Shown: positions 29,702-39,188, counted from the first letter of the stretch. The stretch: 64,000 nucleotides of DNA from Calditrichota bacterium (GCA_003854985.1 RQOG01000161.1:1-64000); one strand, 5' to 3'. Program-made: numbers and translations. The notes: a model not told the origin generated them from the sequence alone.

Positions 29702-30709
29702 TTATTCTTCTTTAAACGGAATTGTGATAATGAATTCAACAGTTTTATTTACGTTACATGCTGCAGTAATTGTTCCATTATAAAATTGCACAATACGTTT
29801 TACAATATATAAGCCAATACCGATATTCGTTTTTTCTTTCTTTGTATGAAACCGGGCAAATTTATCAAAAATTTTTTCCAATTGACTTTGATCCAGTCCA
29901 TCTCCGTAGTTTAGCACCGAAATACGGTAATTACTTTTATTACGATTTATGTTTATTTCAATTTCTGTACCGCTTTGTCCATACTGGATGGCATTTAACA
30001 GTAAATTCCGAAAAATAAGCTGGAATAAAACTTCATCGCCGTAAAAAATGTTCTTTTCCTGGTTTTTTCGAAGAATGACCTTAAAACCCTTATTTTTTAA
30101 TCTTAAATCGATTTCACTAAGAATTGGCATCAGCGCTTCGGTCTCTATATCAAATATTCGATTGTTCAGAATAAGGGCATTTTCATCAATTATACTTAAT
30201 CCATAAAGCGAGTCTACCATCCCATAAAGATTGCCTGTTAAACGATCAATATTATCAGTTATCTCCAGAAGATCATCGGATCTATATTTAGACAACGCCT
30301 TTTGTAAAAACCTGTTATACCCGTGAATTGAAGTCAGTGAGTTTTTAAACTCATGAGAAATCATCCGCATCAGATCATAATATCCGGCGTTTATGTTTTT
30401 TAGTCTTTTGTTCTCGCGCTTTTCACTTCCTATGATCTTCGCCAAAAGACCAAAACTAATTAATTCACTGACTACTCTGCCCGATCTGTGTGGATTATAA
30501 GACGTATTTTTCTTTATCGGTTTTGCCAACTCGTTTAGATATGCATGATAGGTATCGATAATATCTTCTATCTGATCTCTTTTTATATTTTGTTTCTTTA
30601 AAAATATTTCACTTTTTCTAAGAAGATTTTTAAAAGGCAGATATTCTTCAGCCCACTCCAACAATCTTGCTGAATTAAATGAAAGCTTATTTTTATTAAT
30701 TTTATCCAT
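29702..30709 (-). CDS. Soluble sensor histidine kinase
   Basis: A cytoplasmic two-component kinase. The first about 100 residues form an uncharacterised, charged helical sensor with no membrane helix. HisKA holds His119 in MISHEFKNSLTSIHGY; the ATPase domain has the N box LLLNAIQYG, G1 NYGDGLD, the F box IFDKFARFH and G2 IGIGLYIVKRIV, all intact. No response regulator is adjacent; the nearest partner is the RsbW-like protein downstream. The input signal is unknown. Confidence 0.88.
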   Translation of the reverse strand: MDKINKNKLSFNSARLLEWAEEYLPFKNLLRKSEIFLKKQNIKRDQIEDIIDTYHAYLNELAKPIKKNTSYNPHRSGRVVSELISFGLLAKIIGSEKRENKRLKNINAGYYDLMRMISHEFKNSLTSIHGYNRFLQKALSKYRSDDLLEITDNIDRLTGNLYGMVDSLYGLSIIDENALILNNRIFDIETEALMPILSEIDLRLKNKGFKVILRKNQEKNIFYGDEVLFQLIFRNLLLNAIQYGQSGTEIEININRNKSNYRISVLNYGDGLDQSQLEKIFDKFARFHTKKEKTNIGIGLYIVKRIVQFYNGTITAACNVNKTVEFIITIPFKEE

Positions 30710-30806
30710 AATTTACATTTTAATACAGAACTTACTTATCGGAAATTCGGATAAAATAAAAATAAGATTAGTGGAAGTATTTTATAAAAGCGGTTTTAGA
30801 AGAAAC

Positions 30807-31196
30807 TCATGGTAATAATTTTCGGATTGCCGATTCTGATTTATAACCTAAATGATAATTTGCTATCGTACTGTTTTCGACGATAATCAATGCGGGAACA
30901 CCCATGACACCAAAAGCTTTTGCGGTTTCCATATCCTTAGCCAGATCAATTTTATGAATATTATTGAATTCTTTTTGCAGTTTATCAATAACGGGAGTCA
31001 TTGGTTTACAGGCGCTGCAGGATTTTGTATAAAAATATAAGAGGTTTCTTTCACCCTGGCTTAGCTTATTACCGAGAGCGCCCTTTATAAATTTGATTTT
31101 TTTACCCTTTTTTAAAAAGGGAATAATCCTGATATATAGCTGTGCAAAAACAAAAAACCCGGCAAGAGCGAGAATTATATACAGTATTATTTCCAT
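30807..31196 (-). CDS. Membrane-anchored thioredoxin-fold protein
   Basis: A 129-residue thioredoxin-like oxidoreductase with an N-terminal membrane anchor (about 3-25). The redox site is CSAC (60-63) in the segment YFYTKSCSACKPMTPV, and the cis-Pro loop is MGVPALIIV. Its fold probably faces either side depending on anchor orientation, which cannot be decided here. The start codon overlaps the stop of the preceding small protein by one base, so the two are coupled. Substrate unknown; a role in sulfur or disulfide exchange is inference. Confidence 0.82.
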   Translation of the reverse strand: MEIILYIILALAGFFVFAQLYIRIIPFLKKGKKIKFIKGALGNKLSQGERNLLYFYTKSCSACKPMTPVIDKLQKEFNNIHKIDLAKDMETAKAFGVMGVPALIIVENSTIANYHLGYKSESAIRKLLP

Positions 31197-31387
31197 TAAT
31201 TCTTTTTACTTTTTTTGTTATTCCAGCCTAAAATAAGTCCTGCAGCCAGACCATAACCCGTGCTGATGAAAGGATTACTGGTTATAGGACAAGCACCGCT
31301 ATTACAACCAATAAAATAGTAATAAGCAAATCCCGCTCCCATTCCTAAAAAGCCATATACACTTAAACGGATCCATTTCCCGGACAT
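31196..31387 (-). CDS. Small membrane protein, DUF6132-like
   Basis: A 63-residue protein with two membrane helices and the conserved segment FIGCNSGACPITSNP, holding two Cys (28 and 33). This matches my memory of the DUF6132 family; its function is unknown. The start is ATG ending at 31387, eight bases after GAGGG, not the TTG three codons earlier. It sits between a DUF1858 protein and the thioredoxin gene in the same operon, so its Cys pair may trade electrons or sulfur with them. Confidence 0.7.
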   Translation of the reverse strand: MSGKWIRLSVYGFLGMGAGFAYYYFIGCNSGACPITSNPFISTGYGLAAGLILGWNNKKSKKN

Positions 31388-31409
31388 ATACAACACCCTC
31401 TTTTATATT

Positions 31410-31607
31410 CTATTTTTTAATAACACTATTAAGACGTAATAATATTTCATTCAAATTACTCAGATTTTTCCTTTTAATCTGTTCTCCCAAAGTTCCCCAA
31501 ACCGGTTCGCCGCACACAATGCATTGAACACCCATCTCCTGCAATGGTTTTATTGTTTCAGGGTACTGTTCGATGATATCTTCAATCAGCATATCAGCGG
31601 TTATCAT
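31410..31607 (-). CDS. DUF1858 domain protein
   Basis: A 65-residue soluble protein made of one DUF1858 domain, recognisable by the helix pattern and the Cys pair Cys29-xx-Cys32 in GVQCIVCGEPVWGTLGE. Members of the family are found beside hybrid cluster proteins and sulfur-handling enzymes; the exact role is not settled. First gene of the three-gene operon DUF1858 / DUF6132-like / thioredoxin. Confidence 0.82.
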   Translation of the reverse strand: MITADMLIEDIIEQYPETIKPLQEMGVQCIVCGEPVWGTLGEQIKRKNLSNLNEILLRLNSVIKK

Positions 31608-31700
31608 ATCTTATCAACCTCATCGTTAACATAAGATTTTTAGATGCAGATATGTACTTCATGGGTCAAGTAATCCATACAATTTCAAAAGTTAAAAAAT

Positions 31701-31724
31701 AAGGCCGCCTATTCAGACAGCCTT
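31701..31724 (-). terminator. Rho-independent terminator of clpB
   Basis: On the minus strand a nine-base stem (two G-T pairs) around a six-base loop is followed by a run of T residues. It lies 17 bases beyond the clpB stop codon. Confidence 0.75.
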
Positions 31725-31740
31725 AAAGCCAAAATTTCTT

Positions 31741-34359
31741 TTATTTCTCGTTTTTACTAAATACAACCCGGCCGTGTTTTACATCAACGATGATCTTATT
31801 TCCGGGATCAATTTTTCCCGCAATCATATCCTTGGCCATTTCATTAATAATTTCTTTTTGAATGAGACGCTTCAGCGGCCTTGCGCCATAAACCGGATCA
31901 TAACCTGCTTTGGCCAGATAATCAAGCGCATTCTCTTTTAATTCAACTTCCAGATTTTTTTCAATCAGCATTTTTTTCATTCTGTTAAATTGAAGTTTTA
32001 CTATATCCCGGATATCATCTTTGCTTAAAGGATGAAATACTACAATGTCATCTATTCTGTTTAAAAATTCCGGTCTAAGACTTGTCTTTAGGATTTCCAT
32101 TACCCGTAGTTTGATATCATCGTATATGGAATCCATACTCTTTTTGTCTGCATTTTCGATCTGCATTCTTATGTAATCCGCGCCCAGATTGGAAGTCATG
32201 ATGATTATTGTATTCTTAAAATCCACCGTTCGTCCTTTCTTGTCTGTTAAACGGCCGTCATCCAGCACCTGCAGCAGAATATTAAATACTTCCGGATGGG
32301 CTTTCTCGATTTCATCCAGCAAAACCACAGAATACGGTTTTCTTCTGACCTGCTCGGTTAACTGGCCTCCTTCCTCATATCCCACATAACCCGGAGGCGA
32401 ACCAATCAATCTGGAGACAGAGTGTCTTTCCATATATTCCGACATATCGATGCGAACCATAGCTGATTCATCATCAAAAATAAATTCAGCCAGGGCTCTG
32501 GCCAGTTCTGTTTTTCCAACGCCCGTAGAACCGAGAAAAATAAATGATCCGATGGGACGATCCTGATCGCTCAAACCCGCCCGGGAACGTCTGACGGCAT
32601 CGGAAACCGACTGGATCGCCTCATGCTGTCCGATTACTCTGACAGAAAGACGCTCTTCCATTTTCAGCAGTTTTTCCTTCTCCGTTTCCAGCATTTTACT
32701 CAATGGGATTCCCGTCCATCGTGAAACAATTTCCGCAATATCTTCCTCATCCACCTCCTCTTTTAGCATTGCTCCCTGACTCTGCATGTCAACAAGTTTT
32801 TTATTCAACGCTTCTATTTCCTGTTTTGCCTTTGGAATCAAACCATACTGTAATTCTGCGACTTTATCTAATTTCCCTTCACGCTCATTTTTTTCCATTT
32901 CGATATTATATTCATCAATTTTTGTTTTGAGGCTCCGTATAGCTTGAATTGTTTCTTTCTCTGCCAACCATTTTGTACGATATTCATTCGCTTTTTCTTT
33001 CAGATCGGCAATTTCTTTTTTAACATTTTCCCTTCTTTCTTTTGAAACCGCATCCTTCTCTTTTTTGAGCGCCATCGATTCAATTTCCAGTTGTCTTAAA
33101 CGCCGTTCAGTATCATCAAGTTCTTCCGGCATGGAATCGATTTCAATACGCAGTTTTGAAGCCGCTTCATCAATTAAATCAATGGCTTTATCCGGCAAAA
33201 ACCGATCTGAGATATATCGATGGGATAAAACCGCGGCAGAGACCAGCGCTGCATCTTTAATTCTCACTCCATGGTGAACTTCATATTTATCCTTAAGACC
33301 GCGCAAAATTGATATGGTATCTTCAACATTAGGTTCCTGTATCAGCACGGGCTGAAAACGCCTTTCCAGGGCGGCATCTTTTTCGATATGTTTTCGATAT
33401 TCGTCTAAAGTAGTTGCTCCTACGGTATGCAGTTCACCCCGGGCCAAAGCCGGTTTTATCATATTGGAAGCGTCCATGGAACCCTCAGCGGCGCCTGCGC
33501 CCACCAGCGTATGCAGTTCGTCAATAAAAAGTATAACCTTGCCTTCAGATGAAATCACTTCCTTTAAAACAGCCTTTAAACGTTCTTCAAATTCTCCCCT
33601 GAATTTTGCACCTGCAATCAAAGCGCCTAAATCCAGTGCTACAACTTTTTTATCTTTTAAATTTTCAGGTATATCGCCATTAACAATTCTATGTGCAATA
33701 CCTTCAACAACGGCCGTTTTTCCAACGCCTGGTTCACCAATCAATACCGGATTATTTTTTGTTCTTCTTGACAGTACCTGCAATACGCGTCGGATTTCAT
33801 CATCCCGGCCTATAACCGGGTCTAATTTTCCCTTCCTGGCAAAATCCGTCAGATCACGCCCATAACGTTGCAAAGCCTGATATTTATCTTCGGGATTTTG
33901 ATCGGTTACCCGTTGATTACCTCGAATATCTTTTAACGCTTTCAGAATCATTTCACGGTTTAACCCGAACGAATGCATGATTTCAGCCGCTTTGCCTCCG
34001 CTTTCGCCGCTTATTGCCAAAAGAAGATGTTCGCTGCTTATGTATTCATCCTTGAGATTCTGGGCATCTTTCCAGGCCTGATTTAAAACTTGATTTGATC
34101 TCTGGCTCAAATATACCTGGCCGCTGCCACCGCCATACACTTTTGGCATAATTTTAAAATAATCAGTTAATCTTTCAGTAATTTGATTTTCAGGAACACC
34201 ATATTTCTTTAAAATCGATTGTCCTATACCGTCCTGAATATTTATTAATGCGTAGAGTATATGCTCCGGTTCTATCTGCTGATGATTGTAGTCGTGCGCC
34301 GTTTTTTCGGCATCTACAATCGCTTCCTGAGATTTTATAGTAAGCTTATCAAATGTCAT
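31741..34359 (-). CDS. clpB: ATP-dependent disaggregase ClpB
   Basis: An AAA+ hexameric chaperone that pulls proteins out of aggregates with DnaK. It has the N domain (about 1-145), first AAA module with Walker A GEPGVGKT and Walker B IDELH, the coiled-coil middle domain (about 410-520) that defines ClpB rather than ClpA/ClpC, and the second AAA module with GSTGVGKT and [11 protein letters not shown]. At 872 residues it is typical. GAGAGGAG precedes the ATG. A 17-base palindrome lies 26-42 bases upstream of the start. Confidence 0.96.
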   Translation of the reverse strand: MTFDKLTIKSQEAIVDAEKTAHDYNHQQIEPEHILYALINIQDGIGQSILKKYGVPENQITERLTDYFKIMPKVYGGGSGQVYLSQRSNQVLNQAWKDAQNLKDEYISSEHLLLAISGESGGKAAEIMHSFGLNREMILKALKDIRGNQRVTDQNPEDKYQALQRYGRDLTDFARKGKLDPVIGRDDEIRRVLQVLSRRTKNNPVLIGEPGVGKTAVVEGIAHRIVNGDIPENLKDKKVVALDLGALIAGAKFRGEFEERLKAVLKEVISSEGKVILFIDELHTLVGAGAAEGSMDASNMIKPALARGELHTVGATTLDEYRKHIEKDAALERRFQPVLIQEPNVEDTISILRGLKDKYEVHHGVRIKDAALVSAAVLSHRYISDRFLPDKAIDLIDEAASKLRIEIDSMPEELDDTERRLRQLEIESMALKKEKDAVSKERRENVKKEIADLKEKANEYRTKWLAEKETIQAIRSLKTKIDEYNIEMEKNEREGKLDKVAELQYGLIPKAKQEIEALNKKLVDMQSQGAMLKEEVDEEDIAEIVSRWTGIPLSKMLETEKEKLLKMEERLSVRVIGQHEAIQSVSDAVRRSRAGLSDQDRPIGSFIFLGSTGVGKTELARALAEFIFDDESAMVRIDMSEYMERHSVSRLIGSPPGYVGYEEGGQLTEQVRRKPYSVVLLDEIEKAHPEVFNILLQVLDDGRLTDKKGRTVDFKNTIIIMTSNLGADYIRMQIENADKKSMDSIYDDIKLRVMEILKTSLRPEFLNRIDDIVVFHPLSKDDIRDIVKLQFNRMKKMLIEKNLEVELKENALDYLAKAGYDPVYGARPLKRLIQKEIINEMAKDMIAGKIDPGNKIIVDVKHGRVVFSKNEK

Positions 34360-34384
34360 TTTACACTCCTCTCGTTAAACGCAA

Positions 34385-34401
34385 CATATTTTGCAAATAT
34401 G
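34385..34401. promoter_or_regulatory. Palindrome upstream of clpB
   Basis: CATATTT-TGC-AAATATG is a perfect 7+3+7 inverted repeat at 26-42 bases before the clpB start. It is not the CIRCE element (TTAGCACTC). Its place near a likely -10 suggests a repressor site, but this is inference. Confidence 0.35.
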
Positions 34402-34469
34402 ATACCAAAAAAATCCGGACAAAGCAGAAAGGAATGTGTGGCAGGATTATAAAATTTTAATGAATGAAA

Positions 34470-34640
34470 TTATTTATTTTCAGATTGTTCCTTGTCTTCT
34501 TCTTCCTGATCCTGAATGCCTTTTTTAAATGATTTGATACTGGAACCAAGACTTTTGGCAAGATCAGGAATTCGTTTCGCACCAAATAAGATCAGGATAA
34601 TAAAAAATATGATTAAAATTTCGGTCACACCAAAACTCAT
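34470..34640 (-). CDS. tatA: Twin-arginine translocase subunit TatA/TatE
   Basis: A 56-residue Tat pore subunit: short N-terminus, one membrane helix (about 6-22), the [14 protein letters not shown] amphipathic helix and an acidic tail. The start is ATG ending at 34640 with GGAGAT just upstream; a longer frame exists but would place that ribosome-binding site inside the gene. tatB and tatC are not nearby. Lies 110 bases from clpB and on the same strand. Confidence 0.92.
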   Translation of the reverse strand: MSFGVTEILIIFFIILILFGAKRIPDLAKSLGSSIKSFKKGIQDQEEEDKEQSENK

Positions 34641-34968
34641 AATTATCTCCATTATTTACAATGGCTTATAAATCGGTTTTATATTAATAACTGATTTATT
34701 TTATATCCATTTATTATTAACAAATGCAAAAGCAAATTACTTCAATTTAAAGTTAATTCCAACTAAATATAAAATGATAATCCGGAGAAGATTTACGCTT
34801 AAAAAGCATTATAATTATTAATCATCAAATTCTATAAAATCCTCTTTACATAAAAAACAGTTTTATACTCGCACAATAGATTCTGTCATAACGGCTGACA
34901 ATCGATAAAATTAGTCAGACCCCTTCATTATTATTCAGACTCAGCGGTGATATGATATATAAATTGAA
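34641..34968. other. Intergenic region without a gene
   Basis: 328 AT-rich bases between tatA and the DUF2459 gene. No open frame or RNA gene seen. CTGAC/GTCAG (34895-34919 area) is a small inverted repeat downstream of the DUF2459 gene that lacks a clear T run, so it is not called a terminator. The stretch next to 34641 should hold the tatA promoter. Confidence 0.5.
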
Positions 34969-35691
34969 TTATCGGTTCTTATCTATCCTCCTGATAACAG
35001 TACCCTCTTTCTCAAGATTATCCATTAAAGTTGAAGCTTTTTGACAATAATAGGGTTTGAGTCTGATCCCGCCCTCAACAAGAGCTCTGGCCGTCCAGAC
35101 ATTACAGGTTTTAGGAAAATAATACTTTTCCCGGCCTGTGAAGAACCGGCTTTCACCATAAAGTCCTTTACTCAAAGAATCAATTTTACCATCATCATTT
35201 TTTGCGAATGACTTAATGATAAATTTTACTATTTCCCTTCTTAATGAATCTGTTATATTAAATCCTATTAAATCGCTTACTGAAAAATATTCCGGTACCG
35301 GTTTATCAAAGCCAACAACATGAATTACGCTTGCTGTAGGCCAAATCGCGGCTTTAACCGTGGTAAGCCAGTTAACGTCCTCTTCCGACGGTGTGCTCAT
35401 ATAAAAGTCTTTATCGCCCCATCCGAATTCCAGCCATCTGCCCTGCGGGAAAAAGATACTATCCGTTCCCATGGAAGGTATAAAATCATTTCGTGCCAAT
35501 ACAACGCCTGTATGCCAGCCATGGCTTACAACATATACCGAATAGGTAGAATCTTCACTTATTTGACCATACTCAGTTAAATTAAAAACATTCTGTGAAT
35601 AGATAAGATCACTATGGACAATAAAAATAATGGATAATAAAAAAGCTAAACGCATGTAAAAAATTTGCTGTCTGTCCTTTTGATTGATCAC
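34969..35691 (-). CDS. DUF2459 family exported protein
   Basis: A 240-residue protein with an N-terminal hydrophobic export signal (from Met13 onward). The core VYVVSHGWHTGVVL and LEFGWGDKDFY segments match DUF2459, a family of unknown function whose His and Asp suggest a hydrolase-like site. The start may be GTG ending at 35691, which overlaps the stop of the upstream gene as GTGA, or the internal ATG 12 codons later that begins the signal peptide directly. I keep the GTG for coupling but am not sure. Confidence 0.75.
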   Translation of the reverse strand: MINQKDRQQIFYMRLAFLLSIIFIVHSDLIYSQNVFNLTEYGQISEDSTYSVYVVSHGWHTGVVLARNDFIPSMGTDSIFFPQGRWLEFGWGDKDFYMSTPSEEDVNWLTTVKAAIWPTASVIHVVGFDKPVPEYFSVSDLIGFNITDSLRREIVKFIIKSFAKNDDGKIDSLSKGLYGESRFFTGREKYYFPKTCNVWTARALVEGGIRLKPYYCQKASTLMDNLEKEGTVIRRIDKNR

Positions 35692-36095
35692 GAACCATTA
35701 GAAATAGTTTTGTTATAAGATATAAATGCCAGGTATAAAAAAAGCGCCATAAACCCATCCGTAAAACCGGAAAACAATATCATCCAAACCTGATCAACGA
35801 AGATATAATAAGTAAATAGAAATAAGGTAGCGAAAGTTTTTATAAAGATAGCAAAAATAACCAGGCATCGATGCTTTATCAGATCATATGCTCCTAAAAA
35901 ATAGCATACAGCCATAATAATATGAAAAATACCGCCCTGAACCGGAAAAAATGGTTCGGTAATTTTATCGTAGCCGGCAAAACTCATCAGGTAATCGGGA
36001 TGCAGGATCAGCCCTAAACCGACACTAAAAGAATGCAGCGCAATAAGATAAAGAAAAAATGATAATCGCTTTGCCGGATTTGTTATCCAATTCAT
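35688..36095 (-). CDS. Four-helix membrane protein, unknown function
   Basis: A 135-residue integral membrane protein with four predicted helices (about 10-30, 45-70, 75-97, 103-127). I do not recognise a family; it looks somewhat like small DoxX/DUF4345-type proteins in size and topology only. It shares a four-base overlap with the DUF2459 gene, so they are one translational unit. The ATG ends at 36095; no strong ribosome-binding site is seen in the AT-rich upstream stretch. Confidence 0.6.
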   Translation of the reverse strand: MNWITNPAKRLSFFLYLIALHSFSVGLGLILHPDYLMSFAGYDKITEPFFPVQGGIFHIIMAVCYFLGAYDLIKHRCLVIFAIFIKTFATLFLFTYYIFVDQVWMILFSGFTDGFMALFLYLAFISYNKTISNGS

Positions 36096-36144
36096 GTAAA
36101 ATACGTCACTCTTATTTTATGAGACAATATTAAAAAAAATTCTT

Positions 36145-37125
36145 CTAATCTATTTCCCTGATTCTTTCCATAAACTGCGAACGAAGATATAAATCAGGAT
36201 TTTCTGTGTTACCAAAATTCACCTTAGCTTTAAAACTATTAATGGAATCGTAATTATATTTATTCATCCATGAAGAAATGCCTTGTAAAAGTTCATCGAT
36301 TACTTTAAAACCCTGTTTATACAGTACGGAAGCTAATTGCACCGTGGAGGCTCCGGCCAATATCAGCTTAATAATAGCTTCCGACGTATGAATACCTGTT
36401 GTGGCTGAAATATCCACATCGGTTTTATCCGATAATACAGCGGTCCAGCGTAATACCTGGTGCATTTCATCAGGTCTGCTGAATGGAAAGGTTGTTCTCA
36501 ATGTCATTTTATTTATATCGATATCCGGCTCTACAAAACGATTAAACAATACCAGCCCGTTTAATCCTCTTTTTTCCAGTTCAACAACCAGATGCGGCAA
36601 AGCAGTAATATACATTGATATTTTCATCGCCACCGGAATCTGTACGTTATTTTTTACCTCTAATAAGGTTTTATAATAATTTTCTTCAATTTCGGCGCTG
36701 CTTTTGGTTTCATCGCTCGTCATAGGAAAAATATTTAATTCCAGGGCATCCGCACCGGCTTTTTCTATTTTACGCGCAAAATCAACCCACCATTCACCAG
36801 AGATACAGTTGATGCTGGCAATTACAGGTATTTTAACCTGTTTTTTAGCTTCAGCTATTAATTTACAATATTCATCCGGACCATATTGCAGATGAATCTG
36901 AGCCCGCATATATTCATAAGCTTCCGTGTGAAGATCAAAACTTCCTTTCATTTTTTTATCTTCTTCAACCAACGCCTCTTCGAATAAACTTTTAATAACT
37001 ATGGCGCCGGCTCCGGCATCTTCACAGGCCTTTATTTTGTTGGTCGATTTTGTTAAACCACTGCTGGCAGCAATAATCGGATTCTTCAGTCTTAATCCCA
37101 TATAATCGGTTTTAAGATTGTTCAT
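36145..37125 (-). CDS. Dihydroorotate dehydrogenase-like FMN enzyme
   Basis: A TIM-barrel flavoprotein of the class 1 DHOD superfamily. Motifs: LKNPIIAASSGLTKS at the N-terminus, PVIASINC, ADALELNIF and GASTVQLASVLYKQG (phosphate-binding end). The usual class 1 pyrD catalytic Cys is present as Cys within ASINCISGEWW only, not in the normal loop, so pyrimidine synthesis is uncertain; this is the branch often called 'DHOD-like protein'. No other pyr genes are nearby. At 326 residues it is normal. Confidence 0.8.
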   Translation of the reverse strand: MNNLKTDYMGLRLKNPIIAASSGLTKSTNKIKACEDAGAGAIVIKSLFEEALVEEDKKMKGSFDLHTEAYEYMRAQIHLQYGPDEYCKLIAEAKKQVKIPVIASINCISGEWWVDFARKIEKAGADALELNIFPMTSDETKSSAEIEENYYKTLLEVKNNVQIPVAMKISMYITALPHLVVELEKRGLNGLVLFNRFVEPDIDINKMTLRTTFPFSRPDEMHQVLRWTAVLSDKTDVDISATTGIHTSEAIIKLILAGASTVQLASVLYKQGFKVIDELLQGISSWMNKYNYDSINSFKAKVNFGNTENPDLYLRSQFMERIREID

Positions 37126-37209
37126 AGGTTCTCCTGGTTTTCTTGATGGTTACATTTTCTCGATCATAAATTTCAGTTTTATCATGATTAAATGCAAAAA
37201 TTTTTCTTA

Positions 37210-38322
37210 TTAATCACTGATAGCTTTTATCAGAATATAATTGTTTATCACTTCGATCTGATGTTCAATTGTATCATTATATTTAATAAGAATTTTACCG
37301 TTTTCAATTTCTTCTGCACTAAGACTATTACTATTTTTAATGTATTTTTCGGGAATATCATTCCAATAAACTTTTAATATATCTCCGGTTTTGCTGTATG
37401 CATAAGTTGAATCATGTTTCTGTTCGGTCCTGGTTAGATTGGTAATAAACTCAATTTTCAAACTTTCGGTAACTAATCTCAGGATAATATTTTGGTCAAT
37501 TGTATCTATTGAGTGGTTTTGCAGAGGGTACGTCTTACCTAATGCTTTTTTTTCAGAAAGACTGCGCATTATGTCCTCATCCTGCTTTTCTTCCAGTACT
37601 TCAGTCGCTTTATCCTCCAACTCCAGTATAATTGATGGATTTTGTTCAATGGAATTAACGCTACTTGCAGATTTCATTCTCTTTGCTGCAAAACCAGTTG
37701 TCGTTTCTATATCCGGCTCGGCAGGCGTTTCTATCGCCTCCTTTACTATCGGCAAAGCTGACTGTGCAGGTTTAACCGAAGATATTTTGTTCCGCTCCTG
37801 TTCCATATCTTTCTTTTCCTGTCTTATGCCCTCAGCAATTGCCGGCTCTCTTTTATCGTTTATTACGGATTTAGGCTTTATAGATTTATCCTGTTCTGTA
37901 GGTAATTCAGAATCCATAATTTCTGAATAATCATAATCTAAGGATTCGTCTATTTCAGTAATTGGGGATTCAGATAAATTGTTCTGTGAAACAGTCTCAT
38001 TGAAATTTAATTCATAATAATAATATAACCCCGGCACAAAAACGGCAATTATAAGAACCGCTGCCGCCTTTAATACAAAATATTTCCATTCGTTTTTCGA
38101 TTGCTCTTTTAATTCGATGATCTGTTTTTCAATTTCCGTTTTCATTCCAGTTTTACCGGCAAACCGGATACCGGATATGATTTTTTTTAATTTCAGTTGT
38201 TCTTGCAGACATTTTTCACATGCTGAAATATGTTCAAGGTAAGCTTCAGACTCTTCTTTGGTTAATTTACCAAGCAGGTATCTTTCATGGAATTCCCCTT
38301 TATTTATTTCATGGCAATTCAT
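37210..38322 (-). CDS. Zinc-finger anti-sigma factor with extracytoplasmic domain
   Basis: The negative partner of the ECF sigma factor just upstream. The zinc site (Cys3-containing start, then HxxxCxxC at His31, Cys35, Cys38) is a zf-HC2 anti-sigma fold. One membrane helix at about 82-103 follows. The C-terminal about 265 residues are outside the cytoplasm, with an acidic, low-complexity linker (about 110-250) and a folded end, probably the sensor part. It starts two bases after the sigma gene ends. Confidence 0.85.
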   Translation of the reverse strand: MNCHEINKGEFHERYLLGKLTKEESEAYLEHISACEKCLQEQLKLKKIISGIRFAGKTGMKTEIEKQIIELKEQSKNEWKYFVLKAAAVLIIAVFVPGLYYYYELNFNETVSQNNLSESPITEIDESLDYDYSEIMDSELPTEQDKSIKPKSVINDKREPAIAEGIRQEKKDMEQERNKISSVKPAQSALPIVKEAIETPAEPDIETTTGFAAKRMKSASSVNSIEQNPSIILELEDKATEVLEEKQDEDIMRSLSEKKALGKTYPLQNHSIDTIDQNIILRLVTESLKIEFITNLTRTEQKHDSTYAYSKTGDILKVYWNDIPEKYIKNSNSLSAEEIENGKILIKYNDTIEHQIEVINNYILIKAISD

Positions 38323-38324
38323 GT

Positions 38325-38897
38325 TTAAAACCTTTCACCCTCCAGTTTATAATCCATTATTTTCTGGAGTTCTTTTTTGCATTGATATTTTCTGGCCTTG
38401 GCGACATCCGGACTAGATAAATTCAATAAAGCCGCAATATCATGCATAGATCTTCCTTCAAAATAAAACATTAATAATAAGCGCCGACATTGTTCGGAAA
38501 TCTTCTTCAGGGCATCCGTAACTTCATGATGTGATTCTTCCTCTATATATAATTCCATAGGATTTAATTCAGCCGATTCATGTTTCTCAAAATCAGCGTC
38601 TCTGTCAAACCGATTTGAAACGCGTCGCTGACTGCGCCATTTGTTTTTGGCAACGCCCAAAATATAAGTTCCTATCTGCGATTTTAACTCAAATTCATTG
38701 GAACATACTTTCTGCCATAAGGTTATCACAGCTTCCTGAAGAGCATCCTGCGCATCTTCTTTTTGACCGCCCCACTTTATTATAAAACGTTCTACCATCC
38801 GTTCGTATCTGATATAAAGCTCACCTAAAACTGTGCGGTCATTTTCCCTGATTCGGTCAATTACCCGATAATCACCTTTAAGCCAGATCTTCTTCAT
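38325..38897 (-). CDS. ECF RNA polymerase sigma factor
   Basis: A 190-residue extracytoplasmic-function sigma factor. Region 2 (about 25-95) carries the DAQDALQEAVITLWQK core-binding and -10 recognition stretch; region 4 (about 130-185) has the SMHDIAALLNLSSPDVAKARKY helix-turn-helix for the -35. Region 3 is absent, as is normal. It is co-transcribed with its anti-sigma factor. A 16-base palindrome at 38934-38949 lies 37-52 bases upstream of the start. Confidence 0.9.
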   Translation of the reverse strand: MKKIWLKGDYRVIDRIRENDRTVLGELYIRYERMVERFIIKWGGQKEDAQDALQEAVITLWQKVCSNEFELKSQIGTYILGVAKNKWRSQRRVSNRFDRDADFEKHESAELNPMELYIEEESHHEVTDALKKISEQCRRLLLMFYFEGRSMHDIAALLNLSSPDVAKARKYQCKKELQKIMDYKLEGERF

Positions 38898-38933
38898 CTA
38901 TCCTTTTAGTATTTATGACATTTGTAGAGCGAA

Positions 38934-38949
38934 TGTAAATGAATTTACA
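38934..38949. promoter_or_regulatory. Palindrome upstream of the ECF sigma gene
   Basis: TGTAAAT-GA-ATTTACA is a perfect 7+2+7 inverted repeat, 37-52 bases before the sigma start codon. The shape fits a dimeric regulator, and the autoregulatory ECF promoter should be near it. Confidence 0.4.
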
Positions 38950-39154
38950 AATAATTATATCAACCGGCAATCAACAATTTTGATTTTATATTAATATTAA
39001 AAACCAGATAAAATCCGTCGAATGACATAAGATATACATTAAAATAATATTATTGAAAACTTACTATTTCTCTGCTTAATCCGAAATAAAAAGATCAATA
39101 TTGAATATCGAAAAATTTCAGATACTTATATACCGAAATAATGGAAAAACAAAA

Positions 39155-39188
39155 TAGCCCAATGAATAGAAACTAATTCACCGGGCTA
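39155..39188 (-). terminator. Terminator of the hydrogenase / response regulator operon
   Basis: TAGCCC and GGGCTA form the stem, with TGAA/TTCA continuing inside after a small bulge, 31 bases beyond the response-regulator stop. The minus strand then has a T-rich run. Confidence 0.7.

Noticed and set aside
38990-39010. AATCA / TGATT repeat resembling an FNR box
   Set aside because: The orientation is inverted relative to the FNR half-sites and spacing is wrong.
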